A DNA stretch of 64,000 nucleotides, from NCBI GenBank assembly GCA_033762255.1, contig JANRLT010000070.1, positions 134,548 through 198,547 on the forward strand, written 5' to 3'. The translations under genes and the position numbers were made by a program. Below are positions 45,486-54,276 of this stretch, in pieces. Origin of the DNA: Pirellulales bacterium (GTDB taxonomy: Bacteria > Planctomycetota > Planctomycetia > Pirellulales > JALHPA01). The stretch's first letter is position 1; each line of letters opens with the position of its first letter. The notes under the pieces are model-generated. The model worked only from the letters and a program-made list of their open reading frames with translations. It searched no databases and was not told the DNA's origin.

Positions 45486-46009
45486 GATGATCCTCAAAAA
45501 CAGGGCTTGGGCGGGCGTGCCCGATACAGGCACAGCAGCCCGCGCGCAAGCGTTACATTCGCCGTGAGATTCCGGATCACGGCTCCCGCGTGAGAAACCT
45601 CTTCCCTCGCGCAATTCGATCACGTGGCTGAAATTCACACCGCTGAGGCTGGTGTTATCACAGCTTTAGCTGAAATTCCGGCAGCGCAGCAAAAGAATTT
45701 TTGCTAAAAAAACATGGTCGCCCGCCGTCCAGGCCAGCTAGCCCATCCCACCTAGCCAGCCCCCGCCCTTAACGCCGCATGTTGGCCCAAAACTGCTGCC
45801 AGGGTGAAATTTCGGCACGATTAGTTCCAACTTGTAGACTAATGAGCGGGGGGAAGAGTGTCAACTGAAAGGAACTGCTAATCTCGGCATTAATCAACGA
45901 TGGCTGAAAATCCTTGCGGAAACCCAGGCAAAATGTCAATAAATTACAGATAATAAATATGCGAAAGAGTCTCGGGAATGGCCCCCCTCGGAAAGTCTAG
46001 AAGCCCCGT
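45486..46009. other. Intergenic region between thyX and the second pilB-like gene
   Basis: The 524-nt gap contains two small inverted repeats, CAGCT-TT-AGCTG near 45660 and AGCAAAA-GAAT-TTTTGCT (45688-45705). The latter is followed by an A-run on the plus strand (T-run before it on minus), so it is not a clear terminator. It is upstream of the second pilB-like gene. No gene is supported. Confidence 0.3.
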
Positions 46010-46912
46010 TTAACCTTCTAAAATACCCAGCCGAATGAGTTTTTCGCGGCATTCGTCCCGCTCCCGGCAGCGGGTCAGTCCCTGCCAGGCGGGATCTTGA
46101 ACAGTCAAAAAGTCTTCTTCCGCGGCGGCGGTTTTGCCTTCCCGGCGCAGTCGTTCTTGCAATCGCGCTACCACCCCCACGTCCAGCCGACTCAGGTCGA
46201 GGGCCTGCACGCGATAATCGATGAACGCCTCCCACACCAGCGGAAAGAGGGGCTGAACCAGTTTTTCCCCAAGGGTTGTCGCATAGCGGCGAATTTCTGC
46301 CTGGGCGTGGCTGTCCATCCGCAGGGCTAAAAAATGCAGCAAATTGTGGAGGTCGATTTTCCAGTAGGCCTCGGTGTAGGTGCATAGCGGCAGGTCCTTG
46401 CGGGCTTGTTCGCGGGCGACGCCTCGGGTGATGCGGTCCTCGTACAATTGTCGGGCCGCGGCCTGAAACGCGGCCTCCGCGGCGGTTAGTTCCTCTCCCA
46501 CTTCTTGAGGCAGGGGCGCGCCGCTTCCCTGGCGATTAGTGGCGGCCTGGGAACGCCACTCTGTCGGCGGGGTGGTCTGGGTGGCAGCAATCGCCAGCGA
46601 ATAACGCGTGCTGTATTCGTTGACATTGGCCGTGCGGTGCCGAATCCATTGACGCCAGCAGTCCATCGGCACCCGGATCAAAAATTTTAACTCCGCCATT
46701 TCAAAGGGTGTCGTGTGCCGATGCCGTAATAAATACCGAATCAGCCCCCGATCGTCACTAACCTGCCGCGTCCCTTCGCCATAACTGACCCGGGCGGCCT
46801 GGACCACCGCCTGGTCATCACCCATGCAATCCACCAGGCATACAAAGCCATCATCCAGAACGGGAAATTTTTGCCAGCGCAGTTGTTCCACAAGAGGTTG
46901 ATTGGTGGGCAT
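46010..46912 (-). CDS. thyX: Flavin-dependent thymidylate synthase
   Basis: From the ATG at 46912 (MPTNQPLVEQLRW) the protein has 300 residues. It carries WIRHRTANVNEYSTRYSLA, the ThyX motif RHRx7S that binds dUMP and FAD, and a C-terminal half with LHFLALRMDSHAQAEIRRYA. ThyX makes dTMP from dUMP with methylene-THF, FAD and NADPH, replacing ThyA. A longer frame to 47104 adds a hydrophobic leader without family similarity and is rejected. The opp ATPase gene lies upstream on the same strand; no functional link is apparent. folD supplies THF intermediates for the same one-carbon pool. Confidence 0.95.
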   Translation of the reverse strand: MPTNQPLVEQLRWQKFPVLDDGFVCLVDCMGDDQAVVQAARVSYGEGTRQVSDDRGLIRYLLRHRHTTPFEMAELKFLIRVPMDCWRQWIRHRTANVNEYSTRYSLAIAATQTTPPTEWRSQAATNRQGSGAPLPQEVGEELTAAEAAFQAAARQLYEDRITRGVAREQARKDLPLCTYTEAYWKIDLHNLLHFLALRMDSHAQAEIRRYATTLGEKLVQPLFPLVWEAFIDYRVQALDLSRLDVGVVARLQERLRREGKTAAAEEDFLTVQDPAWQGLTRCRERDECREKLIRLGILEG

Positions 46913-47119
46913 GGTCGGAGAAATTGGTAATAGCAATCGATGCGAAAATGGCAGGGGAGGCGCCGCGGGGGCAGGCACCCCTTTATAGCAATTTTGGCGT
47001 ATAAGAATAGGAGTAGACGGGTCGCGAACCGGGAACCCAAATTTATGCAAAGCAATGATTGTTGACGAATGTCTTGCTTGCCAGCAGAAATTCAGCGCAC
47101 ACAAAACCCCGGACGACGA

Positions 47120-48151
47120 TCAGAGGGTTTTTGCCGATGGCTCCCCTAACAACTCTTCCGCATAATGGCAGCGCGTGAGATGGCCGGAATTTTGCGGCTC
47201 GGCGGTGTCAGTCAGCACACGCAGCCGCGGCATTTCGCTGGGGCAACGTTCGGCCTTGGCCCAGGCGCAGCGCGGATGAAAATAACACCCCGCCGGCAAA
47301 TTGGCCGCGCTGGGGACCATGCCGGGAATGGAATGCAGGCTGGCGAGGTTGCCGGGTTGCGGCCGGGAACGCAACAGTCCCACCGTGTAAGGATGCAATG
47401 GCTGGTCAAACACCCGCCGCCCGGCGGCGGACTCCACCACCTGCGACGCGTACATAACCGTCACGCTATTGGCCATTTCCGCCACCACGCCCAGGTCATG
47501 CGTGATGAGCAAGATGGCCATGCCGGCGCGGGCCTGCAATTCCCGCAACAAATCGAGGATTTGGGCCTGAATGGTGACATCCAGGGCGGTGGTGGGCTCG
47601 TCGGCGATAAGCAATTCGGGATCGCAGGCGAGCGCGATGGCGATCATCACCCGCTGCCGCATGCCGCCGGAAAATTGATGCGGATAATCGTCAATGCGTT
47701 TTTCCGGTTGGGGAATTTTAACTAGATTCAGCAGCTCCAAAGCGCGAGCACGGGCCGCGGAACTTGAAAGTTTTTTATGGATGCGGAGCGATTCGGCGAT
47801 TTGCTGGCCGATGGTATAGACCGGGTTGAGCGAAGTCATCGGCTCTTGAATAATCATGCCGATCCGTCCGCCGCGAATCCGGCGAATTTGTTCCGTCGGA
47901 GCGGTGGTTAATTCCACATCCCCTCCTTGGTCATGGAGGATGATTCGCCCTCCCGTGACTCGGCCCGGCGGGGCTATCAGTTGCAGAATCGCCATCGCGG
48001 TGACACTTTTCCCACAGCCGCTTTCTCCCACCAGACCCACGGTTTGCCCACGGGGAATCACCAGCGAAACCTCGTTCACGGCCTTGACCAACCCCTCGCG
48101 CGTGGGAAAGGCGACACTGAGATTATCAATGGTGATGAGGGGCTGGGGCAT
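47120..48151 (-). CDS. oppD: Oligopeptide/dipeptide ABC transporter ATPase (OppD/DppD type)
   Basis: The 343-residue protein has Walker [16 protein letters not shown], the signature [17 protein letters not shown] and Walker [26 protein letters not shown] and [20 protein letters not shown] form the Cys-rich C-terminal extension of OppD/DppD. It should pair with a second ATPase (OppF), but none is in the window; thyX follows instead, so OppF may be elsewhere or this ATPase acts as a homodimer. The leader is built of A/C repeats (AAAAACC) immediately before the ATG. A 551-nt repeat-filled gap separates it from the permease gene. Confidence 0.92.
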   Translation of the reverse strand: MPQPLITIDNLSVAFPTREGLVKAVNEVSLVIPRGQTVGLVGESGCGKSVTAMAILQLIAPPGRVTGGRIILHDQGGDVELTTAPTEQIRRIRGGRIGMIIQEPMTSLNPVYTIGQQIAESLRIHKKLSSSAARARALELLNLVKIPQPEKRIDDYPHQFSGGMRQRVMIAIALACDPELLIADEPTTALDVTIQAQILDLLRELQARAGMAILLITHDLGVVAEMANSVTVMYASQVVESAAGRRVFDQPLHPYTVGLLRSRPQPGNLASLHSIPGMVPSAANLPAGCYFHPRCAWAKAERCPSEMPRLRVLTDTAEPQNSGHLTRCHYAEELLGEPSAKTL

Positions 48152-48702
48152 GGGGGATGGTTTTTGGTTTTTAGAGACTGGTTTTTGGTTTTTGGGGGGA
48201 ATGAGCTGAAATCTAAATTTATAGCCACTGAGGTGTGAAGAACACTGAGGAATTCACAGAGCAGATTCTTTGCAAATTCAGGCTTGTTGTAAAAGTGATT
48301 GATTTTTGCGGGCCAAAGGCACTCGATATTTTGCGGGCCAAAGGCCCGACCTATCCCAGCCTAGGGCAAGCGCAGCGTCGCCCTAGGTCAATGGAAATAA
48401 ATAAAAGGGCCAACGGCCCGATTCATAACACCTATTGCAAGTGGCCCGGGGGTCGGGAGTGGCTGGCGCTGAATGCTTACAACCACAAATTAACCGTCGC
48501 TCGCCAGGCACTCCCGTCCCCCTGAAGTCAGCTGTAAGGGGGACTGGAGACTTCCGCGAACAAGCCTCTTTGCCAAATACGCTCTCACCGCGTCAGACTC
48601 CCAACCCCGTGCTAATTCAATTCTTTGGGTTACAGGCTCAAGTCCGCACCACGTATACCTCAGTGCCCTCTGTGCCTCTGCGGCTTATTGTATTTGCCAA
48701 CG
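48152..48702. repeat. 551-nt mosaic of dispersed repeats inside the opp gene series
   Basis: Between oppC and oppD lie several repeat types. CACTGAGGAATTCACAGAG sits near 48243-48261. Three GGGCC-AAN-GGCCC-type hairpins occur at 48310-48320 (partial), 48335-48347 and 48407-48419, around a CCTAGGGC...GCCCTAGG stem (48360-48387). A 21-nt inverted repeat has arms 48448-48468 and 48502-48522 (two mismatches), and a GTGCCCTCTGTGCCTCTG segment is near 48662. No gene is supported. The GGGCC/CCTAGGGC arrangement resembles a widespread planctomycete repeat, from recollection. Confidence 0.7.
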
Positions 48703-49851
48703 TTACCGATTTCGCAACCGCGGGTCGGTTGCTTCTTGTAATCCCTCGCCGATCAGGTTATATGACAAGACCGATAAAAATATCGCCAGACCCGGAAACA
48801 GCACCAGCCACCACATGGTTAAATCTTGCCGCGCGTTATTTAAAAGCGCGCCCCAGCGGGCCGGACTGGCCGAACCGGTCAGGCCCAAGAGGCTCAGGCC
48901 GCTTTCGGTCAAAATGGCGCTGGCAATGCCAAAGGTGATCGGCACCAGAATGGGCGCGAGCGAATTTGGCAAAATGTGCCGCAGCATCACCCGCATGTGT
49001 CCCGCCCCCAAAGCCCGGGCGGCCTGCACATAATCCATCTCGCGCAGGCGTAAAAATTCGGCCCGCGTCAGCCGCGCGATGCCGGTCCACTGGATGCCGC
49101 CGATCACCGCCATCACATGCCAGATCGTCGGATTATTTACCAGCGCGATCACCGCCATGATCAGGACCAAGCTGGGAATGCACATCACCACCTCAATGAG
49201 CCGGCTAACCAGCATATCAACCCAACCGCCAAAATACCCCGCCAGCGCCCCCAGCGGGATGCCAATCATCGCCGCGATGCCGGTCGAGACAAACCCGATG
49301 AGGAGCGCGATCGAGGTGCCGTGGATCATCGCCGCCAGGACATCCACCCCTTCATTCGTCGTGCCAAACCAATGCCACCGCGAAGGTCCCTGGCGAAAAT
49401 CCGTTGGCGGATCTTGCCACGCCGGATCGTCGGTCTTACCCAGATTGGCGGCGGCCTCGGTCAAATCCAGATCCCCCACCGGATCCTGGTAAAACAACGG
49501 CCAGATCACCCAACTGGCGGGGTCCTGCCCTCGCATGGACTCCAGCGAATATCCCTGCAACACGATTCGGTCCCGATAAAAAATATTCGGTTCCCAATCG
49601 GGCGAGTAATACGCCAGCGCGGGAAGGTAATAATTCCCCTTGTAATAGGCCAGGGCTGGCTTGACCCCGGCTAAAAACGGGGCAAACACTCCCACAAATG
49701 TCATGAATACGACAAACACCAGCCCGGCCACGGCCGAGCGGTTGCGGCAAAACCGCTGCCACACATCCCCCCAATAACCGCGCACCCGCGCGCGGAGCGC
49801 GGTGGCTGGGAGGGGAACGGCATCAAGGGGAAGAGTCGCGGCGCTGGTCAC
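48703..49851 (-). CDS. oppC: Oligopeptide ABC transporter permease (OppC/DppC type)
   Basis: The 382-residue protein has a first membrane helix near residues 36-58 and a large outer segment (about 65-165, with GKTDDPAWQDPPTDFRQGP). Five more helices follow, and RARALGAGHMRVMLRHILPNSLAPILV is the EAA loop contacting the ATPase. The outer loop makes it longer than typical OppC (about 300). Its start overlaps the oppB stop by 4 nt (ATGA), showing translational coupling. It forms the channel with OppB for peptide uptake. Confidence 0.9.
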   Translation of the reverse strand: MTSAATLPLDAVPLPATALRARVRGYWGDVWQRFCRNRSAVAGLVFVVFMTFVGVFAPFLAGVKPALAYYKGNYYLPALAYYSPDWEPNIFYRDRIVLQGYSLESMRGQDPASWVIWPLFYQDPVGDLDLTEAAANLGKTDDPAWQDPPTDFRQGPSRWHWFGTTNEGVDVLAAMIHGTSIALLIGFVSTGIAAMIGIPLGALAGYFGGWVDMLVSRLIEVVMCIPSLVLIMAVIALVNNPTIWHVMAVIGGIQWTGIARLTRAEFLRLREMDYVQAARALGAGHMRVMLRHILPNSLAPILVPITFGIASAILTESGLSLLGLTGSASPARWGALLNNARQDLTMWWLVLFPGLAIFLSVLSYNLIGEGLQEATDPRLRNR

Positions 49852-50837
49852 TGCAATTTGATCCGGGGGTCAAAGTACGAATAGAGCAGATCGGCCAGTA
49901 ACTGCCCCAATAATGTCATGATGGAATAGACCAGCACCAGGCCCATGATGAGTGGATAATCACGGGAGGTAAAGGCGTTGTAGAGCAGCTTTCCCATGCC
50001 GGGCCAATTAAAAATTTGCTCTAGAATGACCGAACCGCTAAGCAGCGCGGGCAATGACAGGCCAATCAGCGTGACAAACGGAATCAACGTGTTGCGAAAG
50101 GCGTGATTAAACAAGATGGCCCATTCCCCCACCCCCTTGGCCCGGGCGGTGCGAATGTAATCCTGGCGGATGACTTCGTTCATGTTGGCCCGGATAAAGC
50201 GGGCGTCGTAGGCCAGAATGCCATAAGTATAACAAAATACGGGCAAGATCAAATGCCGCGCGTAATCCAGGATTTGTTCGGGAAAGCTGAGTTGCGCGAA
50301 ATTGTCCGAGACCATTCCCTTGTACGGCAGCTCCAGCCAAGTCCCCTGCAAGCGCTCGCCGAACAAACTTTGTAATAAGATCGCCGTGACAAACGCGGGC
50401 AACGAATACAGCATATACAGCGAAATACTGGTCGTGCGTTCCGCCGTGGTTCCCGCCGCGGCGGCGCAGTACAAACCCAAGGGAATCGACAGGATATAAC
50501 CCAGGGCAAGGGAAATGCCAGTCAGGAGCAGCGTCGGCCCGATGGCGCTGCCAATCACCTGGCTCACGGGTTTTTTCTCGGTAAAGGAATCCCCCAGATT
50601 TCGTTCAAAGATAATCTTTCCCAGCCAATCGCCATAACCGACCACGATGGGCTTATCCAAGCCATATTGCTTGCGCATCCGTTCCAGATCGGCTTGGGAT
50701 ATTTTTTTAAAACTGGTTTCGATTTCGGCGTTGACGGGACTTCCTGGAATAAATCGGATCAAGCAATAGCCCAAGAAGCTCACGACCACCAGGGTGAGCA
50801 GGGCTATGAGGATCCGGCGAATCAGGTAGACGAACAT
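49848..50837 (-). CDS. oppB: Oligopeptide ABC transporter permease (OppB/DppB type)
   Basis: The 329-residue protein starts MFVYLIRRILIALLTLVVVS and has six membrane helices. FIPGSPVNAEI is typical of the OppB N-terminus, and RTARAKGVGEWAILFNHAFRN is the EAA loop. The leader directly before the ATG is made of five copies of a 15-nt unit and contains no G on the coding strand in the repeats. It lies 181 nt from the binding-protein gene and is coupled to oppC by a 4-nt overlap. Confidence 0.93.
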   Translation of the reverse strand: MFVYLIRRILIALLTLVVVSFLGYCLIRFIPGSPVNAEIETSFKKISQADLERMRKQYGLDKPIVVGYGDWLGKIIFERNLGDSFTEKKPVSQVIGSAIGPTLLLTGISLALGYILSIPLGLYCAAAAGTTAERTTSISLYMLYSLPAFVTAILLQSLFGERLQGTWLELPYKGMVSDNFAQLSFPEQILDYARHLILPVFCYTYGILAYDARFIRANMNEVIRQDYIRTARAKGVGEWAILFNHAFRNTLIPFVTLIGLSLPALLSGSVILEQIFNWPGMGKLLYNAFTSRDYPLIMGLVLVYSIMTLLGQLLADLLYSYFDPRIKLQ

Positions 50838-51018
50838 GCGGGGGGGAGTTTGGAGAACTGGAGTTTGGAGGAGTGGAGTTTGGAGGAGTGGAGTTTGGAG
50901 GAGTGGAGTTTGGAGGAGTGGAGTTGGTAGTTGGTGTTTGATTTATGGTGTTACACTCTTCTCTGTGAATTCCCCTGTGCCCTCTGCGTCTCTGTGTCCA
51001 AATTCTCTGTAGCTTAAT
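50838..51018. repeat. Leader repeats upstream of oppB: 15-nt tandem array and AATTCACAGAG element
   Basis: Five tandem copies of GAGTTTGGAGGAGTG (50846-50860 variant, then four exact copies to 50920) lie next to the oppB start; on the coding strand they read as CACTCCTCCAAACTC. Further upstream (50957-50999) is a TCTCTGTGAATTCCCCTGTG-like element of the same kind seen at 48243 and 56105. Similar CT/A leaders precede ruvC and ruvA. Confidence 0.8.
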
Positions 51019-53163
51019 TTACTCCGCTGCGGGCCAGATTGAGCCAAAACCCGGGCTGTAATGGTACGGCCCGCGGGGGCTAAACTGGTACCCCCGCAAC
51101 CGATTGGAAATGCCGTAGTACGAATTGCGATAATATAAAAACGTCACCGGTTGGTCCTGGTAAATCAACTCATGAATTTTGGCGTAAATTTGATGGCGGG
51201 TGGCATCCACCGCGATACCAACCTCACCCAATTTATACTCCGCAAAAATCCGCTCCCGTTCGGCTTTGATCGTGGCGGCGGTGGGTGACAGGTTTTCCGT
51301 TTCCTTGGGGTAGGGTAGCTGCTTGCCCAACTGGTACAACCCGTCAACATAACGGTTGGAATAGCTGACAAAGTTCCGCCCATCGATCGCCGCCTGGGTG
51401 CTCCAGATGTTGTCGGAGGTATCCGGATCGGACCCAGAGCCCCACCCGCCAAAGTACGCGTCAAAGTCGTGTTTTTGTTCCTTGTCAAACAGGGCGCTTT
51501 GTTCCATGGGGCGGATATTGCAGCGGATGCCCAGCTTTTCCAGGCTGTTCTTCATCAGTTGGCACGTGGCGATCCGCAGGGGATCGCTGCTACAGATCAT
51601 GGTAAAGCGAAAGTCGATTTTCTGGCCGTCAATCACTTTATCCAGCACATTGTCGCCGTCGTGGTCCTCCCACCCCGCCTTGGCCAGTATCTCCGCCGCC
51701 TTGGGCAGGTTCTTTTTGTACTGGTAAACGGGCGTTTGGGGAAACATGGGAGACGCGGGATGAAATATCCCCAGGCAAGGCTCGGTCAGATCGTTGTTGA
51801 TTCCCTTGAGCAGGGTCTCGTGCGGGTAGGCGTAGGCCATGGCCTCGCGGACGGCGCGATCCTTAAAAATAATGTGCTTATTGTTCCAGCCAAAATAAAA
51901 ATAGGTCCACTCCGTGCCGCGAATTTTAGTGTTCTTTTCAAAATACTTGTCATCGGTGGTCTGCTTTTTCCATTGAGCGACGCTAATTTCCAATTCGTCG
52001 ATGTCTCCCCGTTTGAGCGCGAGCAGCGCGGTATTGGGTTCTTCGATGATTTCCAGCCGAATTTCCGCATACGTCGGTTGCCGCCGCACTTCTTTACCTT
52101 TGTGCCGGTAATACCCTTCCCGCCGTTTGAGCAGCACATACCGCCTATGGACGCGTTCCACCAGTTCATATTCCCCGCCAACAACCGGCTTTTGCTCGAG
52201 AGCCTTGTGTGCGTCGTGGTTGACCAGCGACACATCCTTGTGCCAGGTCTGGGCGTAAACATGCCGCGGAATCAGCGGGAAATTGATATTCCAAATACTC
52301 GTGGCAAGGGCTTTTTTATGAAAGAAGACCAGTGTTCGGTCGTCGTACGCCTCGATCCAACGGATTTCATCCGTGCCCGACCGCACTGCGGGAATCGGGA
52401 CCTCGGGATGCATGATCACCCGATAGGAAAACACCACATCGTGGGCGGTGATCGGCTGGCCGTCCGACCAGGTCAGGTCGTCGCGCAGAACGACCTTTTC
52501 GTACAAGCCATCCTGGCTGGTGTGCCAGGAGGAGATGAAATCCGCATTTCCATACGGGACCATGTTCCAATCAAAAGAGAACAGACTGACTCCCGTCAGC
52601 CCGTGGTAATCCGACTCCTCGATGGAATTTCTCAACAAAGGATTGAAACTACGCAAGTCCGCCTTGAGTCGCCGGGTGATCTTTGCGTTGGGCTCTTGCG
52701 GATTATCTTTGGAAGGGAGAATGCGCAGCGAAGCGATAATTTTTTCATTTTCATCCGCGTTCAGATTCCGCAGTTTGAGGGCTTCCGGCACACTTAACGG
52801 CGGGGGATTGTCCCGCAAGAAATCCGCAAACCGTTCGAGGCTGTCAACCACGGGTTGCTCCACCCAGGTTGTTTTGGCATCGAGTTCCGCCAAAGTAGGA
52901 GGAGTAAAAGGCTCAATCAGTGTGGGAAACCCTTCATGATCCTTAAAGCCTGGATCGGTAGCGGGCTTTTCTTCCGCGGCCAACGCCAAGAGCGGCGCGC
53001 CTAACCCCCAGAGTAGCAGCAACATTCCCGCCCAGGCGGCTTGTTGGAGTGGTTGGCTCCCGGGTTTCCACTCTTGTGAATACCGAAGACGCGGCTGCAT
53101 CAAGCCGGTTAAACCGGCTGCAAACCTGTTTCTGGCACTATGCTGAAAAAGCTGGGAAATCAT
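51019..53163 (-). CDS. oppA: Oligopeptide ABC transporter substrate-binding protein (SBP family 5)
   Basis: The 714-residue protein has a signal-type hydrophobic segment near residues 45-63 (AGMLLLLWGLGAPLLALAAEE). It then has the family-5 fold: YGNADFISSWHTSQDGLYEK, DLTWSDGQPITAHDVVFSYR, VREAMAYAYPHETLLKGI near the middle and an HDFDAYFGGWGSGSDPDTS segment. It is longer than typical OppA (about 540). It binds peptides or similar ligands in the periplasm and delivers them to OppBC. The length and the N-terminal extra part before the signal suggest that the annotated start may be too early; Met22 or Met47 are alternatives. Confidence 0.88.
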   Translation of the reverse strand: MISQLFQHSARNRFAAGLTGLMQPRLRYSQEWKPGSQPLQQAAWAGMLLLLWGLGAPLLALAAEEKPATDPGFKDHEGFPTLIEPFTPPTLAELDAKTTWVEQPVVDSLERFADFLRDNPPPLSVPEALKLRNLNADENEKIIASLRILPSKDNPQEPNAKITRRLKADLRSFNPLLRNSIEESDYHGLTGVSLFSFDWNMVPYGNADFISSWHTSQDGLYEKVVLRDDLTWSDGQPITAHDVVFSYRVIMHPEVPIPAVRSGTDEIRWIEAYDDRTLVFFHKKALATSIWNINFPLIPRHVYAQTWHKDVSLVNHDAHKALEQKPVVGGEYELVERVHRRYVLLKRREGYYRHKGKEVRRQPTYAEIRLEIIEEPNTALLALKRGDIDELEISVAQWKKQTTDDKYFEKNTKIRGTEWTYFYFGWNNKHIIFKDRAVREAMAYAYPHETLLKGINNDLTEPCLGIFHPASPMFPQTPVYQYKKNLPKAAEILAKAGWEDHDGDNVLDKVIDGQKIDFRFTMICSSDPLRIATCQLMKNSLEKLGIRCNIRPMEQSALFDKEQKHDFDAYFGGWGSGSDPDTSDNIWSTQAAIDGRNFVSYSNRYVDGLYQLGKQLPYPKETENLSPTAATIKAERERIFAEYKLGEVGIAVDATRHQIYAKIHELIYQDQPVTFLYYRNSYYGISNRLRGYQFSPRGPYHYSPGFGSIWPAAE

Positions 53164-53322
53164 CCTGCACCTATGCTAGCGGCGGTTTTGGTTAGGGGTC
53201 AAGCGGATTTGCGGAAGAGCGGAACGTGTTCCGTCAAAAAAGTGTTCCGCCAAGAACTGTAGGGCGGAATGAGTTCCGCCAAGAACCAAAACGGAATCAG
53301 TAGTTCCGGCGGATCTACGTAA
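53164..53322. repeat. REP-like hairpin cluster between the PfkB and oppA genes
   Basis: GTAG at 53259-53262 precedes GGCGGAA-TGAG-TTCCGCC (53263-53280), matching the GTAG-headed class but with a 4-nt loop. GGAAC-GT-GTTCC at 53221-53232 and a looser copy near 53291-53310 flank it. GTTCCGCCAAGAAC is present twice (53244-53257 and 53273-53286). TACGTAAC is repeated in tandem at about 53316-53331. Confidence 0.6.
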
Positions 53323-54276
53323 CTACGTAACTTGTTCTACGCCGGTCAGGCCAAACAGTTCCGCCACCCGGCCACGTTCCCACCGTGCGGGGAGCAGGGT
53401 TTCGGCATTGGCCGCCGCCGCCGCGACACCCCAGCGAATCGCGATTATAGGTTGGCCAGTCAGTTCCATCCCCCAGGCAATTCCCGCAGCCAATGTATCC
53501 CCACAGGCGATAGGATTAACTACCCGAGCCAGCTTTGGCGGGTGAATGATCCATTTTTCGCCCGGTCCTGCGACAAATATGGCCTCTGGCCCGGCGGAAA
53601 TGACCACCCACTGCGCGCCTGCGACTTGTACCTGATGCATTGCCTGCCAGGTATGTTCCGAGGAGTCACAGGGGATCCCGGCGGTTGCGGCTAATTCCTG
53701 CCGATTTGGTTTGACAAGCCAAGGCCGCATAGCGAGCGTGTGCCGCAGTTCCGCCCCCCGCGCGTCCAGAATCACCCGGCAACGACATCCGGTTAAAAGT
53801 TGCGCGTAATAATCACTTGGTGTTCCATTTGGCAATGAACCACTAAGGATGACCGTCTCGCAAATTGGCAATAGTTCTTGAAATTGCCTTAGATACTCGC
53901 TCAATTCGATTGCGGGCAACGCCGCGGCGTTTTCGACCAGTTCAGTTGTACGCTGGCCGGATTGCTCTAATAAAGTCGTGCAAACCCGGGTGGGGACGCT
54001 GCTCTCCACCACTTGGAGGGGGATGCCGTCTTTGGCAAATTCCCGGGCGATCGCTTGGCGGGCCAGCCCCCCCAGGGGTGAGAGTGTCAAGCAGCGTAGC
54101 GGCTGATTCGGCGGGCTTTCCTGGATTAAATTGTGCAGTGCCCGCCCCACGTTTAGCACTTTGCCGCTGCCGCACCACTGCGCGGCCGTGGCGCGGTTGA
54201 CTTCGCCAGGAGTAAGCTGCCGAAACTGTAAAATTTGTTGCCACGCCGGGGTTAATCCCGCTGCCAAAATCACCAC
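53323..54276 (-). CDS. PfkB-family sugar kinase (1-phosphofructokinase/tagatose-6-P kinase-like)
   Basis: The 317-residue protein starts with GTG. It has the PfkB features: the GKVLNVGRALHNLIQ segment near residue 38, VILSGSLPNGTPSDYY, and NPIACGDTLAAGIAWG with the catalytic Asp in the anion-hole motif. The GxGD-type motif reads ACGD rather than GAGD. The NPxxxGD context is typical of the LacC/FruK branch, which phosphorylates sugar phosphates. The start overlaps the Fe-ADH stop by 7 nt, so the two genes are translationally coupled. The substrate is uncertain. Confidence 0.8.
   Translation of the reverse strand: MVILAAGLTPAWQQILQFRQLTPGEVNRATAAQWCGSGKVLNVGRALHNLIQESPPNQPLRCLTLSPLGGLARQAIAREFAKDGIPLQVVESSVPTRVCTTLLEQSGQRTTELVENAAALPAIELSEYLRQFQELLPICETVILSGSLPNGTPSDYYAQLLTGCRCRVILDARGAELRHTLAMRPWLVKPNRQELAATAGIPCDSSEHTWQAMHQVQVAGAQWVVISAGPEAIFVAGPGEKWIIHPPKLARVVNPIACGDTLAAGIAWGMELTGQPIIAIRWGVAAAAANAETLLPARWERGRVAELFGLTGVEQVT

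Noticed and set aside
46913-47104. Long thyX N-terminal extension
   Set aside because: No ThyX similarity before MPTNQPLV; likely leader sequence.
48310-48522. CRISPR-like array in the opp gap
   Set aside because: Repeats are palindromic, of different types and without regular spacers; no cas genes are present.
50846-50920. 15-nt tandem array as coding sequence
   Set aside because: Although 15 is a multiple of three, it lies directly before the oppB start on the opposite reading and codes for no supported protein.
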